From Candidatus Binataceae bacterium (lineage in GTDB: Bacteria; Desulfobacterota; Binatia; Binatales; Binataceae): a stretch of 64,000 nucleotides of DNA. The notes beneath the pieces are model-generated. The model was given only the letters and a program-made list of their open reading frames with translations. It made no database searches and was not told the DNA's origin. Positions 29,292 through 38,300 of this stretch are shown here, in pieces. Every line of letters begins with the position of its first letter. The first letter of the stretch is position 1. The translations under genes were made by a program, and so were the position numbers. The stretch covers positions 1 through 64,000 of the forward strand of contig DATGHL010000033.1 in NCBI GenBank assembly GCA_035308025.1, in the 5' to 3' direction.

Positions 29292-29682
29292 ACAATTATC
29301 GGACTTAATCAGGGTTTGCACAATGGGGCGCCGAAGAAGTAGTTGAGTCCGGCGGGCGGTGGTTGGTTTCAGCATTCCTCGGCTACAGAGAAGTCGAGCC
29401 CGCATACGCGCTACGTCGTCACTACCGCTCCTGATCAGCAAACTAGCGGCGCGCTTCGCCCCGGCCGAATCGCGAGGTGGCCCGTTCTACCCCACCGCAA
29501 CTCCCACCTTTACGAGTGAGCAGGCGGCCGACCAGCGTCGGTTGGCTGATGATTCGCCCAAACGCGCTCCCGTTACTTCTGAAACTCAGCCGAATTACAG
29601 AAATTTTTGCACGATTCACAAAATTACAAGTCTTTCAATCGGGCGGCAGGTAATGCGATGAGCCATTTTCGCCTCGTCGGTC
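29292..29682. other. Intergenic region upstream of the SEC-C peptide
   Basis: Nearly 400 bp without a gene I can support; the open frames here have no family likeness. AT-rich sequence at 29600-29640 (ATTTTTGCACGATTCACAAA) precedes the sigma-54 motif by about 60 bp and would be a suitable place for activator binding sites, but I see no clear palindrome. Confidence 0.5.
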
Positions 29683-29698
29683 TGGCACAACGGTTGCT
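29683..29698 (+). promoter_or_regulatory. Sigma-54 promoter, SEC-C peptide
   Basis: TGGCACAACGGTTGCT is the best match in the window: TGGCAC-N5-TTGCT agrees with the sigma-54 consensus at all invariant and most semi-conserved positions. The predicted start near 29709 is about 46 nt before the ATG at 29755, with AAGGAG between. Confidence 0.82.
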
Positions 29699-29754
29699 TT
29701 TAGAAACACCGGGTGCGTTATACAACTCGATAACGATAAAAAGGAGCAATCTTC

Positions 29755-29835
29755 ATGGCAGATCCAAATCCCAATGCACCGTGTCCGTGTGGTTCAGGCA
29801 AGATGTACAAGGACTGCTGCGGAAAGAATAAATAG
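29755..29835 (+). CDS. 26-residue SEC-C zinc-motif peptide
   Basis: A complete 26-residue open frame with an ideal AAGGAG at 29741-29746. Almost all of it is a SEC-C motif, CPCGSGKMYKDCCGK, the zinc-binding element usually found at the C-terminus of SecA or in small nucleic-acid or protease adaptors. Cys-x-Cys and Cys-Cys should hold one zinc ion. A free-standing motif of this size suggests a small regulatory or chaperone-binding peptide; the function is unknown. It has its own sigma-54 promoter and is followed by a 12-bp inverted repeat. Confidence 0.85.
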   Translation: MADPNPNAPCPCGSGKMYKDCCGKNK

Positions 29836-29845
29836 ATTTAGCCTT

Positions 29846-29921
29846 CGGCAGAGTCGGCACCGAAGCAAAATTTAGAGCCCTGCTCCCCCCAGGACCTAAA
29901 GGCTGCGGACCGACTCTGCCG
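29846..29921. repeat. Perfect 12-bp inverted repeat with 52-nt loop
   Basis: CGGCAGAGTCGG at 29846-29857 is complementary to 29910-29921, starting 10 bp after the SEC-C stop. The loop contains a short GGACC/AGGGC-type second pairing possibility. It could close the SEC-C transcript as a structured 3' end. The architecture resembles the repeat at 20001, though the sequence differs. Confidence 0.7.
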
Positions 29922-30049
29922 TTCCTACCTCGGTTTCCGCCTGCGTTCCCGCTAACGGGATTGATGTATATTCCAATCGCGCAGCCGCAACACTATAGTC
30001 TTCCCTGCGGAGTTTGGTTTCACTCGCCCGAACCCACAGGTTTGACCTA

Positions 30050-31915
30050 ATGACCGCCCGGATTGAAGACTATGCCCTGATCGGAAATTTCAAGACTGCC
30101 TCTCTAGTGAGCCGCGATGGCTCCGTCGATTGGCTTTGTGTCCCGAGCTTTGATTCGGAAGCCTGTTTCAGCGCCTTATTGGGCGATCCTACGAATGGTA
30201 GATGGCTTCTAACGCCGGATGACCAAACGGCTCCGCCCCGCCGCACCTATCGAGCAGACAGCCTCGTGCTCGAGACCGAGTTCAAAACCGCGAGCGGCGC
30301 CATTTCCGTCCTGGACTTTATGCCGATTGCTAGTCGTCGCGAACGAGGTGAATTGGTGCGAATCGTACGGGGTCGCCGAGGTCGCACGAAAATGCGCATG
30401 GAGCTCATCCTACGTTTCGGATACGGCAAGGTGATACCATGGGTACGGCGCAGACCATATGGTATCAGCGCTGTCGCAGGTCCTGACGCCGTCGAACTTC
30501 GAACGCCGATAGAGCTTGCAGGCAAGGACTTCACAACCACGGCTGCGTTTGCAGTCGCTGCAGGTGAATCGATTCCGTTCGTCCTGGCATGGCACCCGTC
30601 GAATGAACGCGGATCTCCGCATCGCGATCCCGATCTTATGTGCGCGGAAACCGAGGAATGGTGGCAGCAATGGTCCGCACGTTATCGCGGTGTCGGGAAA
30701 TGGCGCAAGCTGGTGCTGCGTTCGCTGATCACGCTCAAAGCACTGACCTATGCGTCGACGGGTGGCATCGTCGCGGCGCCGACGACTTCGCTGCCTGAAC
30801 AACTCGGCGGCCCGCGCAACTGGGACTATCGGTATTGCTGGCTGCGTGATTCGACGTTGACACTCTACGCGCTGATGATTTCCGGCTACTTCGAAGAAGC
30901 TCGCGCCTGGCGCGAATGGCTGTTGCGCGCCGTTGCCGGACATCCGCAGGATACACAGATCATGTATGGACTCCGCGGCGAACGCAGTCTTACGGAATTG
31001 CAGCTCGACTGGTTACCCGGTTACCAACAGAGCCGCCCGGTCCGCATCGGAAATGCGGCTCACGCCCAACTCCAACTCGATGTCTATGGCGAGGTGATGG
31101 ATACGTTGCACGTCGCGGCCAAGCTTGGCTTAACTCCGAACGACGAGTGTTGGCGAATGCAATGCGCGCTGATGGAGTTTGTAGAGACAGGATGGGCGTG
31201 GCCCGACGATGGTATTTGGGAGGTGCGCGGGCCGCGGCGTAACTTTACGCACTCGAAGATCATGGCATGGGTAGCGGTCGACCGGGCGGTCAAGGCGATC
31301 GAGCGTTTCCATATGAAAGGTCCACTGCAGCGATGGCGCGCACTGCGCGAGACCATCCATCGTGACGTTTGCGAAAATGGTTTCTCGACGAAGCGGAAAT
31401 CTTTCGTTCAATTCTATGGTTCCTCTGAGTTGGACGCGTCGCTCCTCATGCTGCCGCTTGTTGGATTTTTGCCGGCGAATGACCCGCGCGTGACCTCGAC
31501 CGTGGCCGCAATTCAACGGGAACTGGTGGTCGATGGATTGGTGCGGCGCTATGCGACTGAAGCCGGCGTTGACGGATTACCGCCGGGAGAAGGAGCTTTT
31601 CTGGCTTGCAGTTTTTGGCTGGCTGACAACTTGGTGCTGAGCGGCCGTTACTCTGAAGCGCGCGACCTGTTCGAGAACCTGCTCAAATTTGGCAATGATG
31701 TGGGACTGTTCGCCGAAGAATATGATCCCGGGTTGAAACGTCAACTCGGTAATTTTCCGCAGGCTTTCACCCATGTCGCGCTGGTTAATACCGCCCACAA
31801 CTTGACGCGGAACAGCGGGCCGGCTGCTCATCGCGCCGAGCATCCAGACACCACGTCAGCAAATACGGGAATCGGAATCGGAGGTTCGGGCGCAAAACCA
31901 CATTGGGGCAAATGA
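30050..31915 (+). CDS. GH15 family glycosidase, trehalase or glucoamylase type
   Basis: A 621-residue glycoside hydrolase family 15 protein. The ATG at 30050 gives MTARIEDYALIGNFKTASLV, the usual N-terminus of the family's actinobacterial trehalases; a TTG 36 bases upstream is the alternative. The N-terminal beta-sandwich is followed by an (alpha/alpha)6 barrel with NWDYRYCWLRDSTLTLYAL, the acid region DDGIWEVRGPRRNFTHSK and the base region FAEEYDPGLKRQLGNFPQAFTH. Such enzymes hydrolyse trehalose or alpha-1,4-glucans. No signal peptide is seen, so it is cytoplasmic. The neighbouring trehalose/glycogen cluster favours a trehalase role, which would close a trehalose cycle; substrate is inference. 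Confidence 0.88.
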   Translation: MTARIEDYALIGNFKTASLVSRDGSVDWLCVPSFDSEACFSALLGDPTNGRWLLTPDDQTAPPRRTYRADSLVLETEFKTASGAISVLDFMPIASRRERGELVRIVRGRRGRTKMRMELILRFGYGKVIPWVRRRPYGISAVAGPDAVELRTPIELAGKDFTTTAAFAVAAGESIPFVLAWHPSNERGSPHRDPDLMCAETEEWWQQWSARYRGVGKWRKLVLRSLITLKALTYASTGGIVAAPTTSLPEQLGGPRNWDYRYCWLRDSTLTLYALMISGYFEEARAWREWLLRAVAGHPQDTQIMYGLRGERSLTELQLDWLPGYQQSRPVRIGNAAHAQLQLDVYGEVMDTLHVAAKLGLTPNDECWRMQCALMEFVETGWAWPDDGIWEVRGPRRNFTHSKIMAWVAVDRAVKAIERFHMKGPLQRWRALRETIHRDVCENGFSTKRKSFVQFYGSSELDASLLMLPLVGFLPANDPRVTSTVAAIQRELVVDGLVRRYATEAGVDGLPPGEGAFLACSFWLADNLVLSGRYSEARDLFENLLKFGNDVGLFAEEYDPGLKRQLGNFPQAFTHVALVNTAHNLTRNSGPAAHRAEHPDTTSANTGIGIGGSGAKPHWGK

Positions 31916-31949
31916 GAGTGTTCTTCGCCCGGTGAAGCGCGACTAACCC

Positions 31950-32324
31950 TTAAGGGCGTCTGGCTTGATCAAGCGCAGCCATGCCTGCAACCAGTATTAA
32001 AATGGAGCCGCCCACAATACCCGCAGACTGCCACCATAAGAACCACTGATGCAGCAGCGCGACCGCCGATACCGTCAACCAGGCAAACGCGAAAAGTGCT
32101 GACAGCGCAAGTGACATCTGTTTAAGCGCGTGTCTAAGCGCAACATTAATTGCATTCTGAATGGTCGGTAAGGTGTTGGCGATTAGCAGCCGGGTTTCGG
32201 CATGGATAACCTTGCCAGAGTCCTCCAGCACTTTCTCCAACAAGCGCGTGAACGTCTCGCCGGACGCATCCGCGAGTATCGACTGGTCGCTAGCCGGCAG
32301 TTGAGCTTTTCCGTTTGAACTCAT
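31950..32324 (-). CDS. Phage-holin-like (DUF1469-type) membrane protein
   Basis: A 124-residue protein with a helical N-terminus (ETFTRLLEKVLEDSGKVIHAETRLL) and two transmembrane segments (LSALFAFAWLTVSAVALLHQWF and AGIVGGSILILVAGMAAL). This layout is that of the putative holin superfamily III/DUF1469 proteins that accompany DUF883 and DUF3618 genes in proteobacteria. Its start overlaps the preceding gene by 35 bp. The name 'holin' is historical; a membrane-stress or envelope role is more likely. It is the last gene of a four-gene cluster behind a sigma-54 motif. Confidence 0.75.
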   Translation of the reverse strand: MSSNGKAQLPASDQSILADASGETFTRLLEKVLEDSGKVIHAETRLLIANTLPTIQNAINVALRHALKQMSLALSALFAFAWLTVSAVALLHQWFLWWQSAGIVGGSILILVAGMAALDQARRP

Positions 32325-32598
32325 TTAGAATTTTGTCGGCAGCGAAGCCGAGCAATCCTCCGAACAGGACGAAGCCTAACGAACTCGGTTTATCCCGCCG
32401 ATAAGCTCCTGATAGGAATCCTGCAGCTAAAGCACCTCCGGCCCAGGCTAGCGGTTTCCGCCGGATTAGTCTTTCAGGGCCATGCAGCCCAACGCCGATG
32501 GCGCCGAGCTTCCTGCTGATCTGATTCAGGGTTTGACGAAGATCCTCTCGAGCCTGACCAAGGTCGTCTTCTATTTTGGCGATTTCTTCCATAATCAT
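32290..32598 (-). CDS. DUF3618-like membrane-anchored protein
   Basis: A 102-residue protein whose start, EEIAKIEDDLGQAREDLRQTLNQISRKLG, is the DUF3618 amphipathic helix (ExExTRxxLxxTLxxL pattern). A glycine-rich hydrophobic stretch (LAWAGGALAAGFLSGAY) and a second one (LGFVLFGGLLGFAADKIL) follow. It lies between the DUF883-like and holin-like genes, as in many genomes, and overlaps both the preceding and following frames. The function is unknown; membrane curvature or ribosome anchoring has been suggested for related proteins. Confidence 0.78.
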   Translation of the reverse strand: MIMEEIAKIEDDLGQAREDLRQTLNQISRKLGAIGVGLHGPERLIRRKPLAWAGGALAAGFLSGAYRRDKPSSLGFVLFGGLLGFAADKILNEFKRKSSTAG

Positions 32599-32818
32599 CG
32601 TGCAGCAAGTTGACGAGCCCTTCGGCTACTGCCCTGCGAACAGCCCAGCGACTGGCCAGTATGAGAAGTGAAAAGCCGAGACGGCTCGTAAAACCGCCGC
32701 CTACCGCAAAGCCAGCAATCGCGCCTGATGCTACTGCACGAATCGGATATCGACGAATGTAGCGCTCCACGTCGGGCTTTCGGGATTCTTCGCAATGGAT
32801 CTCGCCTGCGGATTGCAT
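32474..32818 (-). CDS. Small glycine-zipper membrane protein, overlapping the DUF3618 gene
   Basis: A 114-residue frame beginning MQSAGEIHCEESRKPDVERYIRRYPIR at the ATG at 32818. Its middle is a good membrane segment with small residues (AVASGAIAGFAVGGGFTSRLGFSLLILASRWAVRRAV). The first 70 residues look coding. The last 40, after LLHDDYGRN, run through the DUF3618 gene in another frame and look like noise. A lost stop or an indel near 32600 would explain the 125-bp overlap. It fits the gene order of the cluster as the second member. Confidence 0.55.
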   Translation of the reverse strand: MQSAGEIHCEESRKPDVERYIRRYPIRAVASGAIAGFAVGGGFTSRLGFSLLILASRWAVRRAVAEGLVNLLHDDYGRNRQNRRRPWSGSRGSSSNPESDQQEARRHRRWAAWP

Positions 32819-32825
32819 TCGCCCT

Positions 32826-33065
32826 CTAACTCGTCCGACGTAGTATCTGTGCGAGCGCATAACCAATAACAAAGGCACCCGCTACAGCAAGCCAAGGCTC
32901 ACGTCTGACGAACCTCGAAACCGTATCGCTTACTTCGTTGACATACTCGAGTCCTTCCTCGGCGTAATGTCGCGCGGCATTTGACCCTCCGTCAACAACC
33001 TTCTGCCCGTACTCTTTCGCTCGACCTAGTGTTTCTTCGATTTTATTAGGGCCGTCTGCACTCAT
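32826..33065 (-). CDS. DUF883 (ElaB/YqjD-like) membrane-anchored stress protein
   Basis: A 79-residue protein: a helical, charged N-terminus (KIEETLGRAKEYGQKVVDGGSNAARHYAEEGLEYVNEVSD) and a single C-terminal transmembrane segment (PWLAVAGAFVIGYALAQIL) ending in basic residues. This is the DUF883/YqjD/ElaB layout; in E. coli these tail-anchored proteins are RpoS-dependent and bind ribosomes at the membrane in stationary phase. AGAGAGAATC precedes the ATG. It heads a four-gene cluster, with a sigma-54 motif about 50 bp upstream, divergent from the glgE operon. Confidence 0.85.
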   Translation of the reverse strand: MSADGPNKIEETLGRAKEYGQKVVDGGSNAARHYAEEGLEYVNEVSDTVSRFVRREPWLAVAGAFVIGYALAQILRRTS

Positions 33066-33113
33066 GATTCTCTCTCCAGTTTACGACCTCGGAATGAGTT
33101 CACAAGTTGACGG

Positions 33114-33129
33114 CGCAATCTTCATGCCA
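33114..33129 (-). promoter_or_regulatory. Candidate sigma-54 promoter, DUF883 cluster
   Basis: On the minus strand TGGCATGAAGATTGCG matches TGGC-N7-TTGC exactly. The predicted start near 33103 gives a leader of about 38 nt. It faces away from a second motif at 33293 in the same 348-bp gap. Confidence 0.72.
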
Positions 33130-33292
33130 TCGCTTCGGCGAAACGTTTCCGTCGGCAGACTGGTTCTTTCACCGTCCTTAAATAGCCCCGTACATCGTGA
33201 ACCCGGAAAAAAAAACTCTCGGAATTTAGATCGGATTTGCGCAACGAAAACCATAAGCGCGCATTTGCTTATCGCACCGTCAGGTCGAACGC

Positions 33293-33308
33293 TGGCGCGG
33301 GCGTTGCT
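33293..33308 (+). promoter_or_regulatory. Candidate sigma-54 promoter, glgE-treS-glgB-treY-treZ operon
   Basis: TGGCGCGGGCGTTGCT matches TGGC-N7-TTGC exactly, with T after the GC. The predicted start near 33319 leaves a leader of about 95 nt to the glgE ATG. The 163 bp between this motif and the divergent one at 33114 could hold shared activator sites; TTTCACC near 33167 is a possible half-site. No gene is seen in 33066-33413. Confidence 0.72.
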
Positions 33309-33413
33309 CAACCATCCGAGAATCAGAGTTAAAAGGGGAACACGCGAGACTCTTGCTATCTGATAGCATGGCCTATCGGAGCACCACGCAACGGCTCTCA
33401 GTATTGCTGCGCA

Positions 33414-35399
33414 ATGAAACAACAGGATGACGAGGTTCGGGATACCGGGATTAGCCGAAAACGGCCAATTCCGCATATCATTATCGAAGCGGTGACTCCA
33501 ACCATCGATTGCGGGCGTTATTGTGTCAAACGAGTTGTCGGTGAAAGCTGTGTCGTGGAGGCCGACATTTTTCGCGATGGTCCGGCCGCACTCGCCGCCG
33601 TCGTCAAGTGGCGCCGCGAGAATGATTCGCGATTAACCGAAACTCCGATGGTCTATGTTGACAACGACCGTTGGCGCGGCGAATTTCCACTTCTTGAAAA
33701 CGCTCGCTACCTGTTCCTTATCGAGGCTTGGTCGCGTTCTTTCGTCACGTGGCGCGATTACTTCGCAAAAAAAACCGCCAGTGGACTCGATGTCGCCTCC
33801 AATCTCGCAGAAGGGCTGATGCTGTTGGAGGGGATTTTGGCGCGCGCCAAGGGTCCTGACAAGGATTTGCTGAGTGCGTATGTCGCGCGCCTGCGTGCGC
33901 TTGCGAGTCCGCACGACGCCGTCGCGGTAGTCGCTGCAACTGAACTCGAAGATGCTGTCGCGCGCAATGAGGAGCGTGCAGACGCCGTCACCTTTGAGTG
34001 CACATCCGTTGTTACTGCGGAGCGGGTGCGGGCGCGGTTTGGCGCTTGGTACGAAATGTTTCCGCGTTCATACGGGGCGCGCGCCGGGGAGCACGGGACT
34101 CTCCGCGGAGCCGAAGCTCGACTCCAATATATTCGCGACATGGGCTTTGATGTGGTTTATCTGGCGCCAATTCATCCGATCGGCCAAACCCAACGCAAGG
34201 GACCTAACAACTCTACCGTCGCGCCGCCGGGAAGTCCCGGCAGTCCCTGGGCGATTGGCAGCCCGGCCGGCGGGCACATGGCGGTCGAGCCGGCGCTGGG
34301 CACGCTCGATGATTTCGACCACTTCGTCGCGGCCGCAGCGCGCTATGGCCTCGAAGTCGCGCTAGATTTTGCCATTCAATGCTCCCCCGATCATCCTTGG
34401 GTTACTGAGCATCCGCTGTGGTTCGATCATCGCCCTGATGGGAGCATCAAGTACGCCGAAAACCCCCCGAAGCAATACCAGGACATCTATCCAATTAACT
34501 TTGACACGCCCGAGCAGTCCGCTCTGATCCAGGAACTGCGCAAGGTCGTACTTTTCTGGGTCGCTCACGGCGTGCGAATATTTCGCGTCGATAATCCGCA
34601 TACGAAGCCGGTCGCTTTCTGGGAATGGTTGATCGCCAACGTCCAGAAGCGCTATCCGGATGTTATTTTTCTGGGCGAAGCTTTTACCCGGCCCAAAATG
34701 ATGAAGGCGCTGGCCAAGGCCGGTTTTACTCAGTCGTATACATATTTTACCTGGCGTAACAACAAGCAGGAATTAATCGAGTATCTAAGTGAGTTGACCA
34801 GCGCTGGTATGGCCGACTATTTTCGACCAAATTTTTTCACCAATACTCCGGATATTCTGCCGCCCATTCTTCAGGAGGGCGGGCGGCCGGCCTTCAAGAG
34901 CCGCCTAATACTGGCCGCTTCGCTATCGCCGACATACGGAATATATAGCGGCTACGAATTGTGCGAGAATGAGGCATTAGCAGGCACCGAAGATTACGCC
35001 AACTCCGAAAAGTATGAGATTAAGGCGCGAGACTGGAACCGCCCGGACAACCTTCGCGACTTCATCGCGCTGATCAATTCGATCCGGCGTGACAATCCGG
35101 CCCTTCAGCACCTGACAAACTTGCGCTTCCTTCCAACTGACAACGATCAGATTCTCTTCTATTCAAAGACCACCCCCGATCGCAGCAATATCATTCTGAT
35201 AGCGGTCAACCTCGATCCGCACAACGTCCAGATCTGCAACGCGGAGGTTCCGGCCGAGATCGTCGCACGAGCGTCCGGCGCACGTTATCAGGTTACGGAT
35301 CTGCTCACCGGAGCCAGCTATAATTGGGGTGAAAAGAACTATATCCGACTTGACCCGCTTATCGAGCCTGCGCACGTGCTCCGGGTCGAAACCTCCTAA
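33414..35399 (+). CDS. glgE: Alpha-1,4-glucan:maltose-1-phosphate maltosyltransferase GlgE
   Basis: A 661-residue GH13 enzyme that extends alpha-1,4-glucan from maltose 1-phosphate. Seen: the N-terminal strand domain (ITPxIDxGRY-like VTPTIDCGRYCVKR), the GlgE signature WYEMFPRSYGARAG, VYLAPIHPIGQTQRKGPNN, the nucleophile Asp393 in RIFRVDNPHTKP and the acid Glu422 in FLGEAFTRPKMM. Length equals Streptomyces GlgE. It is first in an operon; its stop overlaps the next ATG by one base. The next enzyme's kinase domain makes its donor, maltose 1-phosphate. Confidence 0.96.
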   Translation: MKQQDDEVRDTGISRKRPIPHIIIEAVTPTIDCGRYCVKRVVGESCVVEADIFRDGPAALAAVVKWRRENDSRLTETPMVYVDNDRWRGEFPLLENARYLFLIEAWSRSFVTWRDYFAKKTASGLDVASNLAEGLMLLEGILARAKGPDKDLLSAYVARLRALASPHDAVAVVAATELEDAVARNEERADAVTFECTSVVTAERVRARFGAWYEMFPRSYGARAGEHGTLRGAEARLQYIRDMGFDVVYLAPIHPIGQTQRKGPNNSTVAPPGSPGSPWAIGSPAGGHMAVEPALGTLDDFDHFVAAAARYGLEVALDFAIQCSPDHPWVTEHPLWFDHRPDGSIKYAENPPKQYQDIYPINFDTPEQSALIQELRKVVLFWVAHGVRIFRVDNPHTKPVAFWEWLIANVQKRYPDVIFLGEAFTRPKMMKALAKAGFTQSYTYFTWRNNKQELIEYLSELTSAGMADYFRPNFFTNTPDILPPILQEGGRPAFKSRLILAASLSPTYGIYSGYELCENEALAGTEDYANSEKYEIKARDWNRPDNLRDFIALINSIRRDNPALQHLTNLRFLPTDNDQILFYSKTTPDRSNIILIAVNLDPHNVQICNAEVPAEIVARASGARYQVTDLLTGASYNWGEKNYIRLDPLIEPAHVLRVETS

Positions 35400-38300
35400 T
35401 GAGACCACAGAACGGCAATCTTCATGGAGCCGGCCTGGGCGCCGATCCCCTTTGGTACAAGGACGTGATCATCTATGAAGTCCGCGTCCGTTCATTTTTC
35501 GATACCGGCGGTGACGGAATCGGCGACTTTCAGGGTTTGACCGCAAAGCTCGATTACTTACAGCACTTGGGCGTAACAGCTCTGTGGTTGCTGCCTTTTT
35601 ATCCGTCGCCGTTGCGCGATGACGGATACGACATTGCCGACTACATGAACGTGCATCCGGACTGCGGGACGCTGCATGATTTTCGCAATTTTCTCAAGGA
35701 AGCGCATCGCCGCGGCCTTTATGTCATCACGGAGCTGGTGCTCAACCACACTTCGGATCAGCATCCGTGGTTTCAGCGTGCACGACACTCGCCGCCAAAC
35801 AGCCGCGAGCGCAATTTCTACGTCTGGAGCGATAGTTCGGACGGCTATCCCGAGGCGCGAATAATTTTTCAGGACTTCGAGCTTTCAAACTGGACTTGGG
35901 ATCCGATCGCCAAAGCCTACTATTGGCACCGATTTTACAATCATCAGCCCGATCTGAACTTCGACGATCAGGCCGTGCGCAGAGAGATGCTTAAGGTCGT
36001 GGACTTCTGGCTTGGAATGGGCGTCGACGGATTGCGACTGGACGCGGTTCCTTATCTTTTTGAGCGTGAGGGCACCGGCTGCGAGAACCTGCCCGAGACC
36101 CATAACTTTCTCGCCGAACTGCGCCGGCACGTCGACCGCAAATTTCCGAACCGGATGCTGCTGGCAGAGGCCAATCAATGGCCCGAGGATGCCGTCTCAT
36201 ACATGGCGGAGGGCAAGGAATGCAATATGGCATTCCATTTTCCGCTGATGCCGCGGATGTTTATGGCAGTCCGGATGGAGGATCGCTTTCCGATCACCGA
36301 TATCTGGGCACAAACGCCGGCGATCAGTGAGAATTGCCAATGGGCGCTATTCCTGCGCAACCATGACGAACTCACGCTCGAGATGGTCACCGACGAAGAG
36401 CGTGACTACATGTATCGCGCCTACTCGCAGGAAGGCCAGATGCGCGTCAACCTGGGCATTCGCCGTCGGCTCGCGCCGCTGCTCGGCAATCACCGCCGGA
36501 AAATCGAACTCACCGTTGGTTTGCTCTTCTCACTGCCGGGCACCCCCGTGATCTACTATGGGGATGAAATTGGCATGGGCGATAATGTCTTTCTCCGTGA
36601 TCGTGACGGTGTGCGCACCCCGATGCAGTGGTCGGGGGATCGCAACGCCGGATTCTCCAGCGCCAATCCTCAACGCCTGATTTTACCGGTGATTATAGAC
36701 TACGAATACCATTACCAGACCGTGAATGTCGAAGCCCAGGAAAGCAATCCGCATTCTCTCTTGTGGTGGATGCGGCGTATAGTCGTACTGCGAAAGCAGT
36801 TTAAAGCCTTTGGCCGCGGCTCGATCGAGTTTCTCCATCCAGCCAACCCGCGCATCGTCGCCTACATACGTCGGTATGGCGACGAACAAATCTTAATCGT
36901 GGCGAATCTGTCGCGCTTCGTGCAATACGTTGAACTGAATCTGGAAATCTTCAAGGGCATGGCGCCGATCGAGTTGTTCGGGCGCACTCCATTTCCGCCA
37001 ATCGGCGACCTTCCATACCTTCTAACTCTTGGGCCGCATATGTTTCTGTGGTTCTCGATCGAGCCGACGCGAACTGCAGCTCCGAGGGGGTTGATTAGCT
37101 TCCAGCCGCCGACTCTTGTGATGCGTAACTCGTTCGAAGGACTCTTCAATGGCGATTCACGCGCGAAGCTCGAGCGTGTTCTCCTTGACTATCTCCCGCA
37201 TTGCCGATGGTTTCGCAGCAAAGCGCGTGCGCTGCGGGCGGTGCGGATTGCTGACATCATCCAGTTACCTCATCTGGAGAGCGGCAGCGTGATCACTCTA
37301 GTCGAAGTAACATTCAACGACGGCGAAGCTGAAACTTACGTTTTGCCACTGGGCGTGGCGGTAGGTGATCAAGCTAAGGGGATTCGGGAACTCTCGCACG
37401 AATTGGTGATCGCCGAGTTAGGCGACTTGGAAGGAACTGGCAGCGGCGAGGCCGGTGTTCTTCACGACGCCTCTGCTGATCCGGCGTTCGCCACGGCTCT
37501 GCTCGAAAGCATGGAACGCCGCCATCGGTTCCACAGTAATGCCGGCGAAGTTCGAACGTCCTCGACTATGCACTACCACCAGTTGCGCGGCGCGCAAGCT
37601 CCCGAGCCGCGTGTGTTGCGAGCTGAGCAGAGCAACACATCGATTGTCTTCGGAGACCGGCTAATCCTTAAAATCTTCCGCCGGCTCGAGCCGGGCGTCA
37701 ATCCTGAGCTTGAGATAGGTCGTTTCCTGACCGAACGGGCCGCCTTTGCGCACACGCCTCTGATTGCCGGGTCTATCGAATATCTGGCCCCGCGGGTTGA
37801 ACCGACAACGCTGGGTGTCTTGCAAGGGTATGTGCCGAATCACGGCGATGCCTGGGAATTTACCTTGCACGAACTGGATCACTATCTGGAGCGCGTAGCA
37901 GCGCGGCCTGATACGGCCTCTGCGCTCCCACCAGGAGACCTTGTCGATTGGATCAGCGTTGATGGCCCGGAGGCGCAGGTCGCCGAGTTGGTCGGGCCTT
38001 ATCTCGAATCCGCTCGCATGATGGGGCAGCGTGTCGCCGAACTCCATCTGGCGCTGTCGTCGGATTCGCGAGATCCTGCCTTCGCGCCTGAACCTTATTC
38101 GGCCCTCTCCCAGCGCTCGGTCTACCAGTCGATGCGCAATCTGCATGGCAGAGTGCAGCGTCAACTGCTTCGCAGTCTGAGCGCATTGCCTGAGGATATT
38201 CTTAAGATCGCCGAACGAATTCCCGCATATGAATCCCGCATCATTGCTTGCTTCGAGGCTTTCCGGAAACGCCGCATCACTGCCGTTCGCATGCGCACCC

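Noticed and set aside
29359..29661. A 100-residue open frame upstream of the SEC-C peptide
   Set aside because: No RBS, no family likeness, and it runs into the promoter region of the peptide.
33064..33363. A 99-residue plus-strand frame in the divergent promoter gap
   Set aside because: It covers both sigma-54 motifs and has no coding character; the gap is better explained as regulatory DNA.
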